Positions 45,968-56,802 of a stretch of 64,000 nt of DNA are shown in pieces. The DNA is from Schistocerca nitens. Taxonomy: Eukaryota > Arthropoda > Insecta > Orthoptera > Acrididae. The position numbers and the translations under genes were made by a program. The notes under the pieces are model-generated. The model did not search any database. It worked only from the letters and a program-made list of their open reading frames with translations, and was not told where the DNA came from. How positions within the stretch are numbered: position 1 is the stretch's first letter; each line of letters starts with the position of its first letter. The stretch is from contig NC_064615.1 of NCBI RefSeq assembly GCF_023898315.1, positions 738,456,450 through 738,520,449 of the forward strand, written 5' to 3'.

Positions 45968-46786
45968 GAAAATACAAAATGTGATCAAAAAGTAATGGGA
46001 AATTTTTAGTTTTGCTGGATTTATACATGTGGTTTTCAAGATTCTTTTTTATAATCTTGTTGGTGCACATGATCTTGATGTATGTTTGCATTTTTGGCTG
46101 TTTTAACTATTTAGTTTATTATTGACAGTCGACAAGGTTTTACCTGTTGGGTGAAGTTTTGCTTTCAAAAAAGATAATGCAAAGAATTTGCATTAAATTT
46201 TACTGAAAAAATGGAATGAAGTGGAGTGCCACATTCGAGACATTGACTGTGGCTTTTGGTGAATCTACTGTGAGTAAGATGAAGTTTGTGAATGATATAA
46301 GTGATTTGAAGAGGCTCAAGAAGACATTGAAAATGATGACTGCCCTGGATGTCATTGCACATAAATGACTGACAACTATGTGGAAGAAAAGAAGAAAATG
46401 GTCTGGAAAATCGTTGAATTACCATCAGAGAGGTTGTCGGTGATGTCAGCATGTCCTTGAGCTCATGGCAAGCATTTTTTTTTTTTTGGGGGGGGGGAGG
46501 GGGGGGGATGTTTTGGGCATGAAATAAATGGGTAGCAGCAAAGTTTGTTCTGAATTTGGTGAATTTCAACCAAAAATGACATTGCATAGACATTGCTCAG
46601 GAATCGCTAAATGAAGTCAACAATGATCCATCACTTCTAAAGCAGGTTATAACAGGTGATGAAACATGGGTATACAGGTATAACATTAAACAAAAGTCAT
46701 ACAATGTAAACTTTCACGGCCGGTATTGACTTCACTTAAAACTTCCGGGCTGATAGGCCGTGGTCGAAGTATAAAACTGTCTCCTA

Positions 46787-46820
46787 ACGTTTCGTCTCCG
46801 ACTGCGGGAGACATCATCGG
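46787..46820 (-). ncRNA. hammerhead-like core, left arm
   Basis: The minus strand reads CCGATGA, T, GTCTCC-loop-GGAGAC (six perfect pairs), GAAACGT. It matches the hammerhead order with U4 changed to C and one extra base after A9. It lies between the coding region and the outer end of the arm. Confidence 0.5.
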
Positions 46821-46896
46821 AGGTAAAGCGGCGAACTGCGAAGAGGACTCGAGGAGGCGTTGATTATATAGGCAGTACAGAGGGCGCCACTGTCGA

Positions 46897-47538
46897 TCAC
46901 GTGGCGTCGGCTATGAGATTGTCTCTGGTAATGCCAACATTCACGATTGAAAGTAATCGATCGTCACGCTTGCGGTGCAACGCTGACATCCAAATTTTAT
47001 CCAGTTTAACACCTTCGTCTTTCCTGTTAAAATTATTACGATGTTTATCAATCTCGATAGCCTCTCTATACAAGCGTGCATAATAATGCGAGGTTTTTGA
47101 TATGACGCTCGTCTCGCTGAATTTTATTTCATGATCACCTTCCTGGTAAACATGTTCTGCTACGGCCGATTTATCCGTGTGACCTAGGCGGCAATTCCTC
47201 TTATGTTCGACAAGACGGGTGTTCACACTTCTCTTTGTGGTACCGATGTAAACTTGTCCACAACTACAAGGAATTTTATATACCCCCGGTGTAGCCAAAG
47301 GGTGCCGTGCATCTTTTGCCGACCTTAAGAATTCTTTTATTTTCCTAGTAGGTCTGAAAATAGTTTCCACCCCATACTTGCCTAAAACTTTCCCAATGCG
47401 ATCTGTGACCTTGCTAATGAACGGAAGAAATACTTTGCCCCTGGATGACTGTTGTTCGTCGTGAAGAATGGCTTTTCTAGCAAGGATATAGATCGAGCAC
47501 TTCGCTCTAGGCAGAGAATCAGGAGTAACGACGAACAA
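46897..47538 (-). pseudogene. Penelope GIY-YIG endonuclease region, left arm
   Basis: The minus-strand frame encodes RGKVFLPFISKVTDRIGKVL, RPTRKIKEFLRSAKDARHPL, GVYKIPCSCGQVYIGTTKRS, NTRLVEHKRNCRLGH and SHYYARLYREAIEIDKHRNN. GVYKI..CGQVYIGTTKRSVNTRLVEHK is a clear GIY-YIG nuclease fold, with the CxC and the conserved arginine/histidine of Penelope proteins. The reverse transcriptase that should precede it is missing. The first 25 or so residues come from the palindrome centre and are not native. Confidence 0.9.
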
Positions 47539-48093
47539 CAGTCATCCAGGGGCAAAGTATTTCTTCCGTTCATTAGCAAGGTCACAGATCGCATTGGGAA
47601 AGTTTTAGGCAAGTATGGGGTGGAAACTATTTTCAGACCTACTAGGAAAATAAAAGAATTCTTAAGGTCGGCAAAAGATGCACGGCACCCTTTGGCTACA
47701 CCGGGGGTATATAAAATTCCTTGTAGTTGTGGACAAGTTTACATCGGTACCACAAAGAGAAGTGTGAACACCCGTCTTGTCGAACATAAGAGGAATTGCC
47801 GCCTAGGTCACACGGATAAATCGGCCGTAGCGGAACATGTTTACCAGGAAGGTGATCATGAAATAAAATTCAGCGAGACGAGCGTCATATCAAAAACCTC
47901 GCATTATTATGCACGCTTGTATAGAGAGGCTATCGAGATTGATAAACATCGTAATAATTTTAACAGGAAAGACGAAGGTGTTAAACTGGATAAAATTTGG
48001 ATGTCAGCGTTGCACCGCAAGCGTGACGATCGATTACTTTCAATCGTGAATGTTGGCATTACCAGAGACAATCTCATAGCCGACGCCACGTGA
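47452..48093 (+). pseudogene. Penelope GIY-YIG endonuclease region, right arm
   Basis: The protein is identical to the left arm over the nuclease region. Here the upstream residues NGFSSKDIDRALRSRQRIRS come from the centre and are probably native to the element, because they continue a plausible Penelope frame. It ends with ITRDNLIADAT and then a stop. The frame is intact but lacks the RT domain, so it cannot support mobility alone. Confidence 0.9.
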
Positions 48094-48169
48094 TCGACAG
48101 TGGCGCCCTCTGTACTGCCTATATAATCAATGCCTCCTCGAGTCCTCTTCGCAGTTCGCCGCTTTACCT

Positions 48170-48203
48170 CCGATGATGTCTCCCGCAGTCGGAGACGAAA
48201 CGT
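48170..48203 (+). ncRNA. hammerhead-like core, right arm
   Basis: Mirror copy of the motif at 46787-46820, identical by eye. On a read-through transcript of the palindrome, the + copy would be present once as sense and once as antisense. Confidence 0.5.
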
Positions 48204-49270
48204 TAGGAGACAGTTTTATACTTCGACCACGGCCTATCAGCCCGGAAGTTTTAAGTGAAGGGAAATTAAACAAAAGGCCCAAGTGTACCAATGGAGACTG
48301 CCCGTTGAGCTGAGACCGAAACAAATTCACCAAGTTTGATCACATGTGAAAGTTCTTCTCACTATTTTCTTTGATTACAATGGGATAGCGCATCATGAAT
48401 TCCTATGTTGTGGTCATATGGTCAACAAGGAATACTATGTTGAAGCTATGTGCAGCTTGTATGTAGCAATCAAAAGAAACAACCAGAATTATGGCTGGAC
48501 TACTCGTGGAAATTGCGTCGTAGTAATGCTCCTGCTCGCACCTTAATGCTTGTTCATTGTTCTTTGTCAAAAAACAAAACCATTATGTTGCCTCAGTCAC
48601 CATATTCACCAGACATGTCACCTTGTGATTTCTTTCTATCTCAGAATTAGAGAGAAACATGAAAGGAGGTTGTTTTGCCACCATTGAGATAAATACAGAA
48701 TCACAGAAGTAGCTGAACATCATAATGAAAAGTGAGTTCTAGAAGTGCTTCCAGGATTGGAAAATGCACTGGCCCAATTATATTATATACATATGATGGG
48801 GATTACTTTCAAGAACACAAAGTTGATGTTGATGAATAAATAAAGAATTTTTAAGAAAAACAAAAATTCCTATTACTTTTTGATCACACCTCTGCAGTGT
48901 TGTACAGAAACATGAATGATAAGCAGTTCAAAAAAGAAGGGAATGGAAGCTTTCAGAAAATGGTACCAGATCAAATAACTGATGAGGAGGCACTGAACTC
49001 AATTGGAGAAATAAGAAATTTGTGGAAAAATGTTATGAAAAGGAAAGTTGCAACTCACCATATAGTGTAGATGCTGAAGACACATTTATGGAAAAACTTA
49101 ACTCAAGGAAGGGATTAGTTTATAGGACACATTATGAGGCATTAATGGTCAGTTTTGTAATGGACAGGAGTGTGTCTATGGAGATAGACTGCAGTAGTTT
49201 TTCAGAGATGCAGAACTGGCACAGGATAGAGTAGCGTGCAGAGCTGCGTCAGATCAGTCTTCGGACTAAA

Positions 49271-49556
49271 GACGTTTACAAATGTCTGCTTGTGTCTGTG
49301 TGTGTGCGGATGGATATGTGTGTGTGTGCAAGTGTATACCTGTCCTTTTTTCCCCCAAGGTAGGTATTTCCGCTCCCGGGATTGGAATGACTCCTTACCC
49401 CCTCCCTTAAAACCCACATCCTTTCGTCTTTCCCTCTCCTTTCCTCTTTCCTGATGAAGCAACAGTTTGTTGCGAAAGCTTGAATTTTGTGTGTATGTTT
49501 GTGTTTGTTTGTGTGTCTGTCGACCTGCCAGCACTTTCGTTCGGTAAGCTATAATT
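49271..49556 (+). repeat. Penelope-like untranslated repeat with the best hammerhead-like core
   Basis: A GT-rich start is followed by CCTGTCCTTTTTTCCCCCAA, GGGATTGGAATGACTCCTTA and a pyrimidine-rich block. The core CTGATGA, A, GCAAC-loop-GTTGC, GAAAGC lies at 49451-49479. Then come a TG-rich run and GACCTGCCAGCACTTTCGTT. It abuts the RTE 3' end, so its 5' limit is inferred. Confidence 0.65.
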
Positions 49557-50765
49557 AGAAATGTGTTCAAATGTAGCACAGTGGAGACAGGTTCCAGGAT
49601 TCAGTTTTAATTTGTCCTTGGACTTGTACCAGGTCCCTCTACATGTTATGTAGATACAGATGTTCAGATATTTCAATCTTTTTGTGTAGTCCTGATCTGG
49701 ATTTCAGAATCCTTTCAATATCTATAGATAGATTATTTATCATCAGGATCAGTCTGTCGCTGCCTTTGTTGTGAGGAAGGTGGCTGATTGACACTTTTCA
49801 CACCCAACTGGTTATATTTTGAAGGGTGATGTATATGATCCTTTCATCTCTTCTTTATCTAGTTTCACATTTGTGTCTATATGTTTGTAAATAGGATCCA
49901 CTGTTTCTAAATGTTGTCTAGTGTCTGACATCATTTGTGAATTCATGTCGTTTCATATATTTGTTTCATCCTTGTTCAGTCTGTTATAATATGCATCCAG
50001 TGTACTAATTGATAGATTTTCTGTTTGTTGATCCTGTTCCACAGTAATATTGCATGTGAGTTGTTTCTTGTTATTATTATGAGCTATATCCTCTGTTTCA
50101 ACATTCAACATTTCAATAATCTGTCATTATTACTACTGTTATTCAGTTTTATTAGTGAGGACATAATATGTATGTTGCCTGTGTTATTTTCTGTCATTGT
50201 TATTTTTGTGGGTTGTACAGTTCACATTTCTGGGTCTGCATTCTTATCAATTTTCACTGCAGTCTTTTGCATGACTTGACCCTTTTAGAATCTATTTCAA
50301 GTTCCTTATTCATTATTTCATCTTCCAGTTCTTCAATTCTAGTAACAAGCTGGAACTGCAGCATAGCTGTTTCCTGATTTCTATGGTTTGTTTCATTGGT
50401 GTATGACCTTGATTAATTAGGTTTTTCATGTATTCAGATAGATGTAAGAAGGTGTCATTGATTTTGCAGATAAACATATTGATCTAACTGAATTTTCTTC
50501 TCATTGTCTTTCCTAGCCAAATGCAACTGCAGAAACATTGAGTGTGTTGCATATTCTTTGCTGTTTTTATTTGTACTTTTTGTAATAGTAACATGGTTTA
50601 CGTCACATATGCCACCTATTTGGTTTTGCAGTGTTTCAGTGTTTGATTAAGATCGAGTCACATAAAGCATTTTGAAACCATAGTCCAGTAGCATATTCCC
50701 AAATTGTGCAATGACTTTGGAAACTTGGTGGAATCCATATCTAAGCTGATGCCCCATTTTGTAAC
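49557..50765. other. intronic sequence, origin unclear
   Basis: Read on the minus strand, parts of 50290-50760 suggest a coiled-coil-like peptide (VTRIEELEDEIMNKELEIDS), which could be a LINE ORF1 remnant. The match is too weak to assign. Confidence 0.3.
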
Positions 50766-50794
50766 TGAGTTTCATCTACATCTACAACTACTTA

Positions 50795-50908
50795 GATGAA
50801 ACTTCCTGGCAGATTAAAACTGTGTGCCGGACCGAGACTTGAACTCGGGACTCTTATCTTTCGCAGGCAAGTGCTCCACCAACTGAGCTATGCAAGCACG
50901 ACTACGTA
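50795..50908 (-). repeat. tRNA-derived SINE, family 2, at a LINE tail
   Basis: The + strand reads GAAACTTCCTGGCAGATTAA, AACTGTGTGCCGGACCGAGA and then CAAGTGCTCCACCAACTGAG. On the minus strand the A and B boxes (CTCAGTTGGTGGAGCACTTG; GAGTTCAAGTCTCGG) are intact. It separates the CR1-like LINE's terminal tail from its body. Confidence 0.82.
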
Positions 50909-51389
50909 AATATCCCACAAGCCACCATACAGTGCATATAGGATGGTACCCTGTACCTCTACATGTCATTACCTTTTCTGTTCCACTCGCTGATAGTCAG
51001 GGAAAAATGACTGTCTAGATGCCTCCGTATGAGCCGTGATTTCTTGTACCTTACCTTTATGGTCCTTATGCACAATACATGTTGGCGGCAGTAGAATCGC
51101 TTGTCAGTCAGCTTCAAATGCCAATTCTCTAAGTTTTCTCAATAGCTTTTCCTTAAAAGAATATTGCCTTTCCTCCAGGGACTCCTATTTGTGTTCCCGA
51201 AGCATCTCCATAACACTTATGCATAGTTTGAATCTACCTGTAACAAATCTAGAGCCCACCTCTGAACTGCTTTGATGTATTCATTCAGTCCAACCTGGTA
51301 CAGATCCCAGACATTTGAACAGTGTCATATATGCAGTCTCCTTTACAGGCGAACCACTCTTTCCTAAAAATTCTCCCAATAAACCGAAG

Positions 51390-51716
51390 TCAACCATTCA
51401 CCTTCCCTACCACAGTTCTCACACGCTCTTTCCACATGATATCGCTTCGCATCATTATGCGCAGGTATTTAAATGACTTGGCAGTGTCAAGCAGGTCACT
51501 AATAATACTGTATGTGAACATTACAGGTTTGATCTTCCTACTCATCCACATTAACTTACATTTATCCACACTTAGGGCTAGCTGCCATTCATCAGACCAA
51601 CTGGAAATTGTGTCTAAGTTTTCTTGTATCTTCCCAGAGTCACTCAACTTCAACACCTTAATGTACACCACATCATCATCAGTTAACAACCACAGATTGC
51701 TGCCTACCCTGACCAC
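51390..51716 (-). pseudogene. CR1-like LINE reverse transcriptase, C-terminal part
   Basis: The open frame has LLTDDDVVYIKVL (motif C, FADD decayed to LTDD), DTISSWSDEWQLALSVDKCK and a broken KSFKYLRIMMRSDIMWKERV. The DTIS.WSDxWQLxLxVDKCK block is typical of Jockey/CR1-type RTs. Confidence 0.78.
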
Positions 51717-53076
51717 AAAATCGTTTATTTATATAGAAAACAACAGCAGTCCTATCACACTTCCCAGGGGAACTCCTGATGATACCCTTGTCTCTGATGA
51801 ACACTCACCATCGAGGACAACATACTGGTTTCTATTATTTAAGAAGTCTTCAAGCCACTCACATATCTGTGAACTTATTCCATATGCTCATCTTTTTGTT
51901 AATGCCTGCAATGGGGTACAGTGTCAAATGCTTTCTGGAAATCTAGAAATATGGAATCTACCTGTTGTCCTTCATCCATAGTCCTCAGTGTATCATGTGA
52001 GAAAAGTGCAAGCTGAATTTTGCACAAGTGATGCTTTCTAAACCATGGTGATTTTTTACATAAGCTTCTCAGTCTCAAGAAATTTTATTGTATTCGAACC
52101 GAGAATATGTTCAAGGGTTTTGCATCAGACAGATGTTGGGGATATTGGTGTGTAATTTTACTCATCCATTCTTTTATCCTTCTTATCTACTGGAGTCACC
52201 TGCACTTTTTCCAGTAGCTTGTGCTGGGCAACAGATTCACAATAAATGAAAGCTAGGTAATGGGCCAATGCCATAGAGCACTCTTTGTAAAACTGAACCG
52301 GGATGCCCTCTGGACCTGGTCATTTATTTGCTTTCAAATCTTCCAGTTGTTTCTCTACACCACGTTACTATGTTGTGCATATGGGAGTCTGTCTGATGGT
52401 CAAATGACAGTATGTTTGCACAATGCTCTTGTGTGAATGATTTCTCAAACGTGAAATTTAAAACTTCAGCGTTTGTTTTGCTATCTTCAACTGTAACACC
52501 AGACTGGTCAACAAGGAACTAAATGGAAGCCTTAGACCCACTTAGCGATTTTACGTACACCAGAATTTTCTCTGGTTCTCTGCCAGATCTTTTGCTAAGG
52601 TGTGACGGTGGCAGTTGTATTCTTTGCACTTGGATCTTTTCACAGATGCATGAATCTCTACTAATCTTTGCTTGTTGTCATTTATGTGTCCTCTTTTGAA
52701 CCTAGAGTGCAATTGCCTCTGCTTCCTCAGCATTCGCCAAATTTTGTTATTAAGCCATGGTGGTTCTTTCTATTCTTTATCCCCTTACTATGAGCATAGC
52801 TCTCCAGACCACAATTTACAGTGTGCTTAAACTTAGCCCATAATTCCTCGACATCCATCTTACTGAACTAAGTGATATCAATTCACCGTCTAAGTGAGAT
52901 GTTAGTAATTGGTTATCTGCTCTACCAAGCAGAAATAATCTCCCAGTCTTCTTGACTGATTTATTAACTTTTGTAACCATAGTTGATATAATGACATCAT
53001 GATTGCTAATCCCCATTTCTATACTGACATTGTCAATAAGGTCCAGCCCTTTTGTAGCTACAAGCTCTAAGATATT

Positions 53077-53439
53077 TCAATTACATGTGGGCTGCAAAGC
53101 TAGCTGCTCAAGACAATTTTCAGAAAACATGTTCAAAGGTATTTTGCATGACTGTCTGTCTGTACTCCCTGCAATGAATCTGTAGACATCCCAATCTATA
53201 CTCGGGAGATTAAAGTTGCCTCCAACTAGTATTGCATTATCTGGGTACTTACACACTATTGACAGTAGACTTTCTTTGAATGACTCTAGAACTGTCACAG
53301 CACAATTGGATAGCTGGTAAAAACATCCAACAATTAACTTGATTTCACCTACACCTGTTATACGTGACCAGATGACTTCACTGTCACGCTCAACTTTGAA
53401 CTCAGTAGAGACAATATTTTTGTCTACTCCAATGAACAC
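53077..53439 (-). pseudogene. CR1-like LINE endonuclease segment
   Basis: The open frame reads IKLIVGCFYQLSNCAVTVLE, YPDNAILVGGNFNLPSIDWD and SENCLEQLALQPTCN. The GG(D)FNLPxIDW block contains the catalytic Asp/Asn pair of the APE-like nuclease; here GGDFN has become GGNFN, so a catalytic aspartate is lost. Confidence 0.8.
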
Positions 53440-54138
53440 TCCCCCTTCTATGACCTGTAATTTGTCTTTCCAATATATGTTACATGCCTCACTAAATATC
53501 TTAGACCTTTCCTCTTTGGGTTTCAGCCAGCTCTTGGTCCCAAGAATACTTTGAGTGCCAGAACTTTCCTGGAGGGCAGTAAATTAGGGAACTTTATTAT
53601 GAGTACCTTGACAGTTTACTGGTAAAATTGTGACAGTCGAAGTATCTTTATTCTGAACGCCATTTGACTTCCCTTGCTGCCTATCAACTGTTGAGTGTTC
53701 ATTAGAGCACCTCAAACTACTCTCTAGCCTAAAAAATCCTCATGTGCACTCCACAAGTACTCTGCTACCCAAGTGGCTGCTTCCTTTGTGTAGTGCAACC
53801 CTGACCTATTAAGAGGAGTCTTAAAAACCCCCATATGATAACACTGGTCCAAAAATCAGTGGCCAAGACCGTCACAGAGGCGAAGAAGCCATCGTTTGAG
53901 ATCCTCCACTTGGCTCCAAACCAAAGGACCCTAATCAACTCTGGGAACAATGCTGAAAATTGTGAGAGCTACTTGCACCCTGCCCAATGGCCAGCAGTCT
54001 CCACTACCTCTGACAGCCACCTGTATGAACTGATGATTACCTCAGAACCCAGGTGACAGGCATCGTCGGTGTTGACGTGAGCCACAACATGCAGATGACT
54101 GCAACCTGCACTCTCGACAGCCACAGGCAAGGGCCCCT

Positions 54139-54642
54139 TCACATCTCGGATGAGGCCCCCAAGCAGACATACTGACTGCTCATTCCTTTCTTTCCAGCCC
54201 TGAACACTACCTGCCTAAGGGGCTCTGTAACACACCTAATATTCGAGCTCCCAATAATTAGTAAACCCCTCCCCCCATGTGCCTGCTTGGACTGTGCTGA
54301 AGGTGCAGTCACCTGTCCACTCACAGGGTGAATGGGTGAGGCCAGGTGGCCATTCTCCACATTGGCACTATGCCTCAAGCGACACGAATGTGTTACCACC
54401 CACCACTCACCCTGCTGTGAGGGCTGATCCCCCATGTTGGGTAAACTAGGAGGTGCTGCGGAAACAGAGCCCATGGGCAAAACAAGCAACACCTGAGGTG
54501 TTCTGTGTGATGTGCCACATTCTCCACCACTGCTACACTCAGAGGCAACACCCTGAAGATGACTGACTGTAGCCAAAAGCACATTCAGCCGTTCGCGAAC
54601 TTCCGCCAGCTCCTCCTGCATCGCCATGCACCATGCACACAT
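54139..54642 (-). pseudogene. LINE ORF1 with coiled coil and SGNH-like start
   Basis: A 167-codon frame. The N-terminus MCAWCMAMQEELAEVRERLN, then VLLATVSHLQ is heptad-like. The middle is Ser/Pro-rich. The end GRGLLIIGSSNIRCVTEPLR resembles block I of SGNH esterases (GDSN with a downstream VCLxGA block), found in CR1-type ORF1 proteins. The nucleophile motif GDS reads GSS. The protein is cut soon after. Confidence 0.65.
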
Positions 54643-54700
54643 CCTAGCAAAACTAATTAAAGAAATTATTTACAAAAGCAGATAATCCAAGATGTGCAAC

Positions 54701-54972
54701 TTGCTACTCTGCCAACGTGTCACCTATGGAAGCTGATGTGTTAATGAGCTACGTACCTGGCTTTTCAATGAGCAACTATTGCACTTCAGACTGAATCAAT
54801 TTACACTTACAAAAATGCGAGATTAAACCTCTTATGCAGAGAAATACGAATGAAATTTAATGAATATGCTCTGTGTAAAACACAGAAAAAGATAAACACT
54901 TAACTTGCTGCTCTGTAGTTGTACTCGTATATCAACCTATTGTATTCAGTTTGTAAAAGTCTTCTAACAGTC

Positions 54973-55004
<32 letters not shown>

Positions 55005-55440
55005 GTCATGTATTGCCAGCAGATGCCTTTTGTTTTTTGGTAGCTCTCATTTTACATTTGAAATTGAGTCTGCCAATGATTTTTCATTAATTTTCCTGAT
55101 TACAGCATCTTTTTAAATTTTTATTGTTCAATCTAATGACTTTTTAATCTTAAGAGTGTCATTTACAGGGTTAATTCATTTGGTAAGTTTGTCCTCAACA
55201 ATCTTTCCATCCTTGTTGTCAGTTGACATATTGTAGCTTTTGCTACTATTTCCAGCTGAAGCAGATGCAGAGCCTGTGAAACAGCCAGTCTTGTAGTCCG
55301 TATGATTTTTTGTTTTCTTGTTTGGGCCCATCATTTTCCTTTTAAAGCATTTTGATTTTCATCGGACATGGCAGCAGGAACGAGAGAGGAAAGGTCTAAT
55401 CCACATTAAATTTCAGATGGTAATAACAAATACTCTGTTC
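54701..55440. other. unassigned intronic sequence with poly-T run
   Basis: A poly-T tract at 54973-54999 could be the complement of an old poly-A tail. Otherwise nothing was recognised. Confidence 0.45.
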
Positions 55441-56800
55441 ATTAATCACAAGGGGAAGAGGTCTACTTGGAAAATATTTTAAGACATGTAAAGATTCCAG
55501 CTGAATTACATCATAGTCAGACATGGATTCCGAAATCAGATATTGCATTGTAAAGAACATCCAGGTGCAGCAATAAACTCAGATTACATTTTAGTAATAA
55601 TGAAGAGCAAACTGAAGTTTAAGAGACTAGTCACAAAGAATAAATGTGGAAGGAAAAGGTATACTGAAGTACTGAGGATGAGACACATATGAAGCTCACT
55701 AAGGTTGTGGCTACAGTGATAAGGAATACTGGTAGGCAGTTCAGTTGAAAGGGCTGGACATCTCCATAAAGGACAATCATAAATTCTGGACAAACAACAC
55801 ATATAGAAGGAAGGTAACCATTAAGAGACCTTGGATTCAGAAGAAATATTCAAGTGGTCGAGGAGAAAAGGAAGTACAAAAATGTTCAGGGAAGGAAAGG
55901 AATACAGCAATATAAATTCCTTGGTAATGAAATAAAGTGAAGTGTAGAGCAGCCAGTGGCTGCAAGAAAAATGTGAAGAAAGTCAGCATATGGAAAAGTC
56001 AAAACAACCTTTAATGAAATTAAAAGCAATGGTGGTAACATTAAGAGTACACAGGATTTCCACTGTTGAACACAGAGGAAAGAGTGGATAGGTGGAAAGA
56101 GTATGTTGAAGGCCTCTTTGAAGGGTAGAACTTGTCTGATTATGTGATAGAAGAAAAAATTGGAGTCTATAGGGGATTCAGTGTTAGAGTTTTTGAAAAA
56201 ATACCCACACAATCTTGAAGGTAGCAAGGGCAGGTAAGAATGAGAACTATCGTACAGTCAACTTGACAGCTCATGCATCCAAATTTCTGACAAGAATAAT
56301 ATACAGGAGAATAGAAAAGAAAATTGAAGATCTGTTAGATGATTAGTTGGGCTTTTGGGAAGGCAAAGGCTGTAGAGGGGCAGTTCTGACTTTGAAGTTG
56401 CTAATGAAAGCAAGACTTGAGGAAAATCAAGACACGTTCCGAGGATTTGTTGACCTGGAAAAAGTGTTCGACAAAGTAAAACTGTGCAAGATGTTCAAAA
56501 TTCTGAGAAAAAATAGAGGTAAGCTATAGGGAAAGATGGGTTATATACAATATGTAAAAGAGCCAAGAGGGAACAATTAGACTGGAAGACCAAGAACAAA
56601 GTTCTTGGGTTATACATGTTGTAAGAGAGGGGTGCAGTCTTCTGCCCCTACGGGAAAGAAATGTTTAAGAGTGGTATTAAAATTCAGGGTGAAAATATAT
56701 CAGTGATAAGATTCTTTGATGACATTACTGTCATCAGTTAAAATGAAGAATTACAGAATCTGTTGAATGGAATGAAGAATCTAGTAAGTACATATGACCT
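55441..56800 (+). mobile_element. decayed RTE-like LINE, left part
   Basis: The + strand in shifting frames gives IIVRHGFRNQILHCKEHPGA, a linker, NYRTVNLTAHASKFLTRIIY, VDLEKVFDKVKL (motif A, 56347-56529), a weak motif B and IRFFDDITVIS (motif C, 56700-56735). The copy breaks at about 56800 where a mariner enters, and the next block KTKVMRRIRNEN is found at 58092-58125. It is inactive. Confidence 0.7.
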
Positions 56801-56802
56801 GA

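Larger units (their letters stand above)
46697..48264. mobile_element. head-to-head Penelope-like element (large palindrome)
   Basis: A 1,568-bp insertion is flanked by the 12-bp target duplication ATTAAACAAAAG (46685-46696 and 48265-48276). Two arms of 733 bp (46730-47462 and 47528-48260) are inverted copies with no length difference and, where checked, one mismatch (46859 versus its partner near 48131). The 65-bp centre continues the right copy's reading frame. Each arm carries a GIY-YIG coding region and a hammerhead-like core near its outer end. It lies inside a mariner and splits its transposase frame. Two 5'-truncated copies in opposite orientation are known behaviour for Penelope-like elements. 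Confidence 0.9.
45975..48894 (+). mobile_element. mariner transposon interrupted by a Penelope palindrome
   Basis: The terminal repeats share GTGATCAAAAAGTAATGGGA (from 45981) and the complement of CCTATTACTTTTTGATCAC (near 48870-48888); TA precedes the left one. The transposase, read with frameshifts, gives SLLKQVITGDETWVYRYNIK (first catalytic Asp intact, 46630-46690). It continues in frame across the PLE insertion with AQVYQWRLPVELRPKQIHQ and SHVKVLLTIFFDYNGIAHHE (48277-48390), then PQSPYSPDMSPCDFFLSQN (48580-48650). Stops and a poly-T/poly-G tract (46475-46507) mark decay. Confidence 0.9.
43265..49270 (+). mobile_element. RTE-type LINE split by SINE, LINE scrap and mariner
   Basis: The + strand carries, in order: an endonuclease piece (43359-43688, NLFVIGDWDLIVGKGR, SKTFPGADTNHNLLVMDCRL); a linker (44050-44330, PKQEWLGEKYKDLEASISSG); and the RT N-terminus (44447-44725, PAVDDLLSELLRSLREPVMT). 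RT motifs follow at 45195-45449 (QGCSLSPMLFNLYIEQAIKE, WFDNDIVILSETAKELEEQS). After the mariner it resumes with DQITDEEALNSIGEIRNLWK (48975-49030) and ends with TCTTCGGACTAAAGAC near 49270. Many stops and frameshifts are present. It is the same family as 27110-30302. Confidence 0.8.
50766..54700 (-). mobile_element. CR1-like LINE, long but decayed copy
   Basis: A minus-strand element of nearly 4 kb. It has ORF1 with a coiled-coil/esterase-like region (54139-54642), an endonuclease (around 53077-53439), a degraded RT (52700-51390) and a 3' end with TGTAGATGTAGATG (50766-50790). A SINE sits at the 3' tail (50795-50908). The ORF order and the SGNH-like ORF1 fit CR1-group LINEs; the group assignment is inference. 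Numerous stops show that it is inactive. Confidence 0.75.

Noticed and set aside
46730-48260. the palindrome as an assembly artefact
   Set aside because: Considered seriously. A perfect target duplication, a non-palindromic 65-bp centre and one arm mismatch favour a real insertion, but long reads would settle it.
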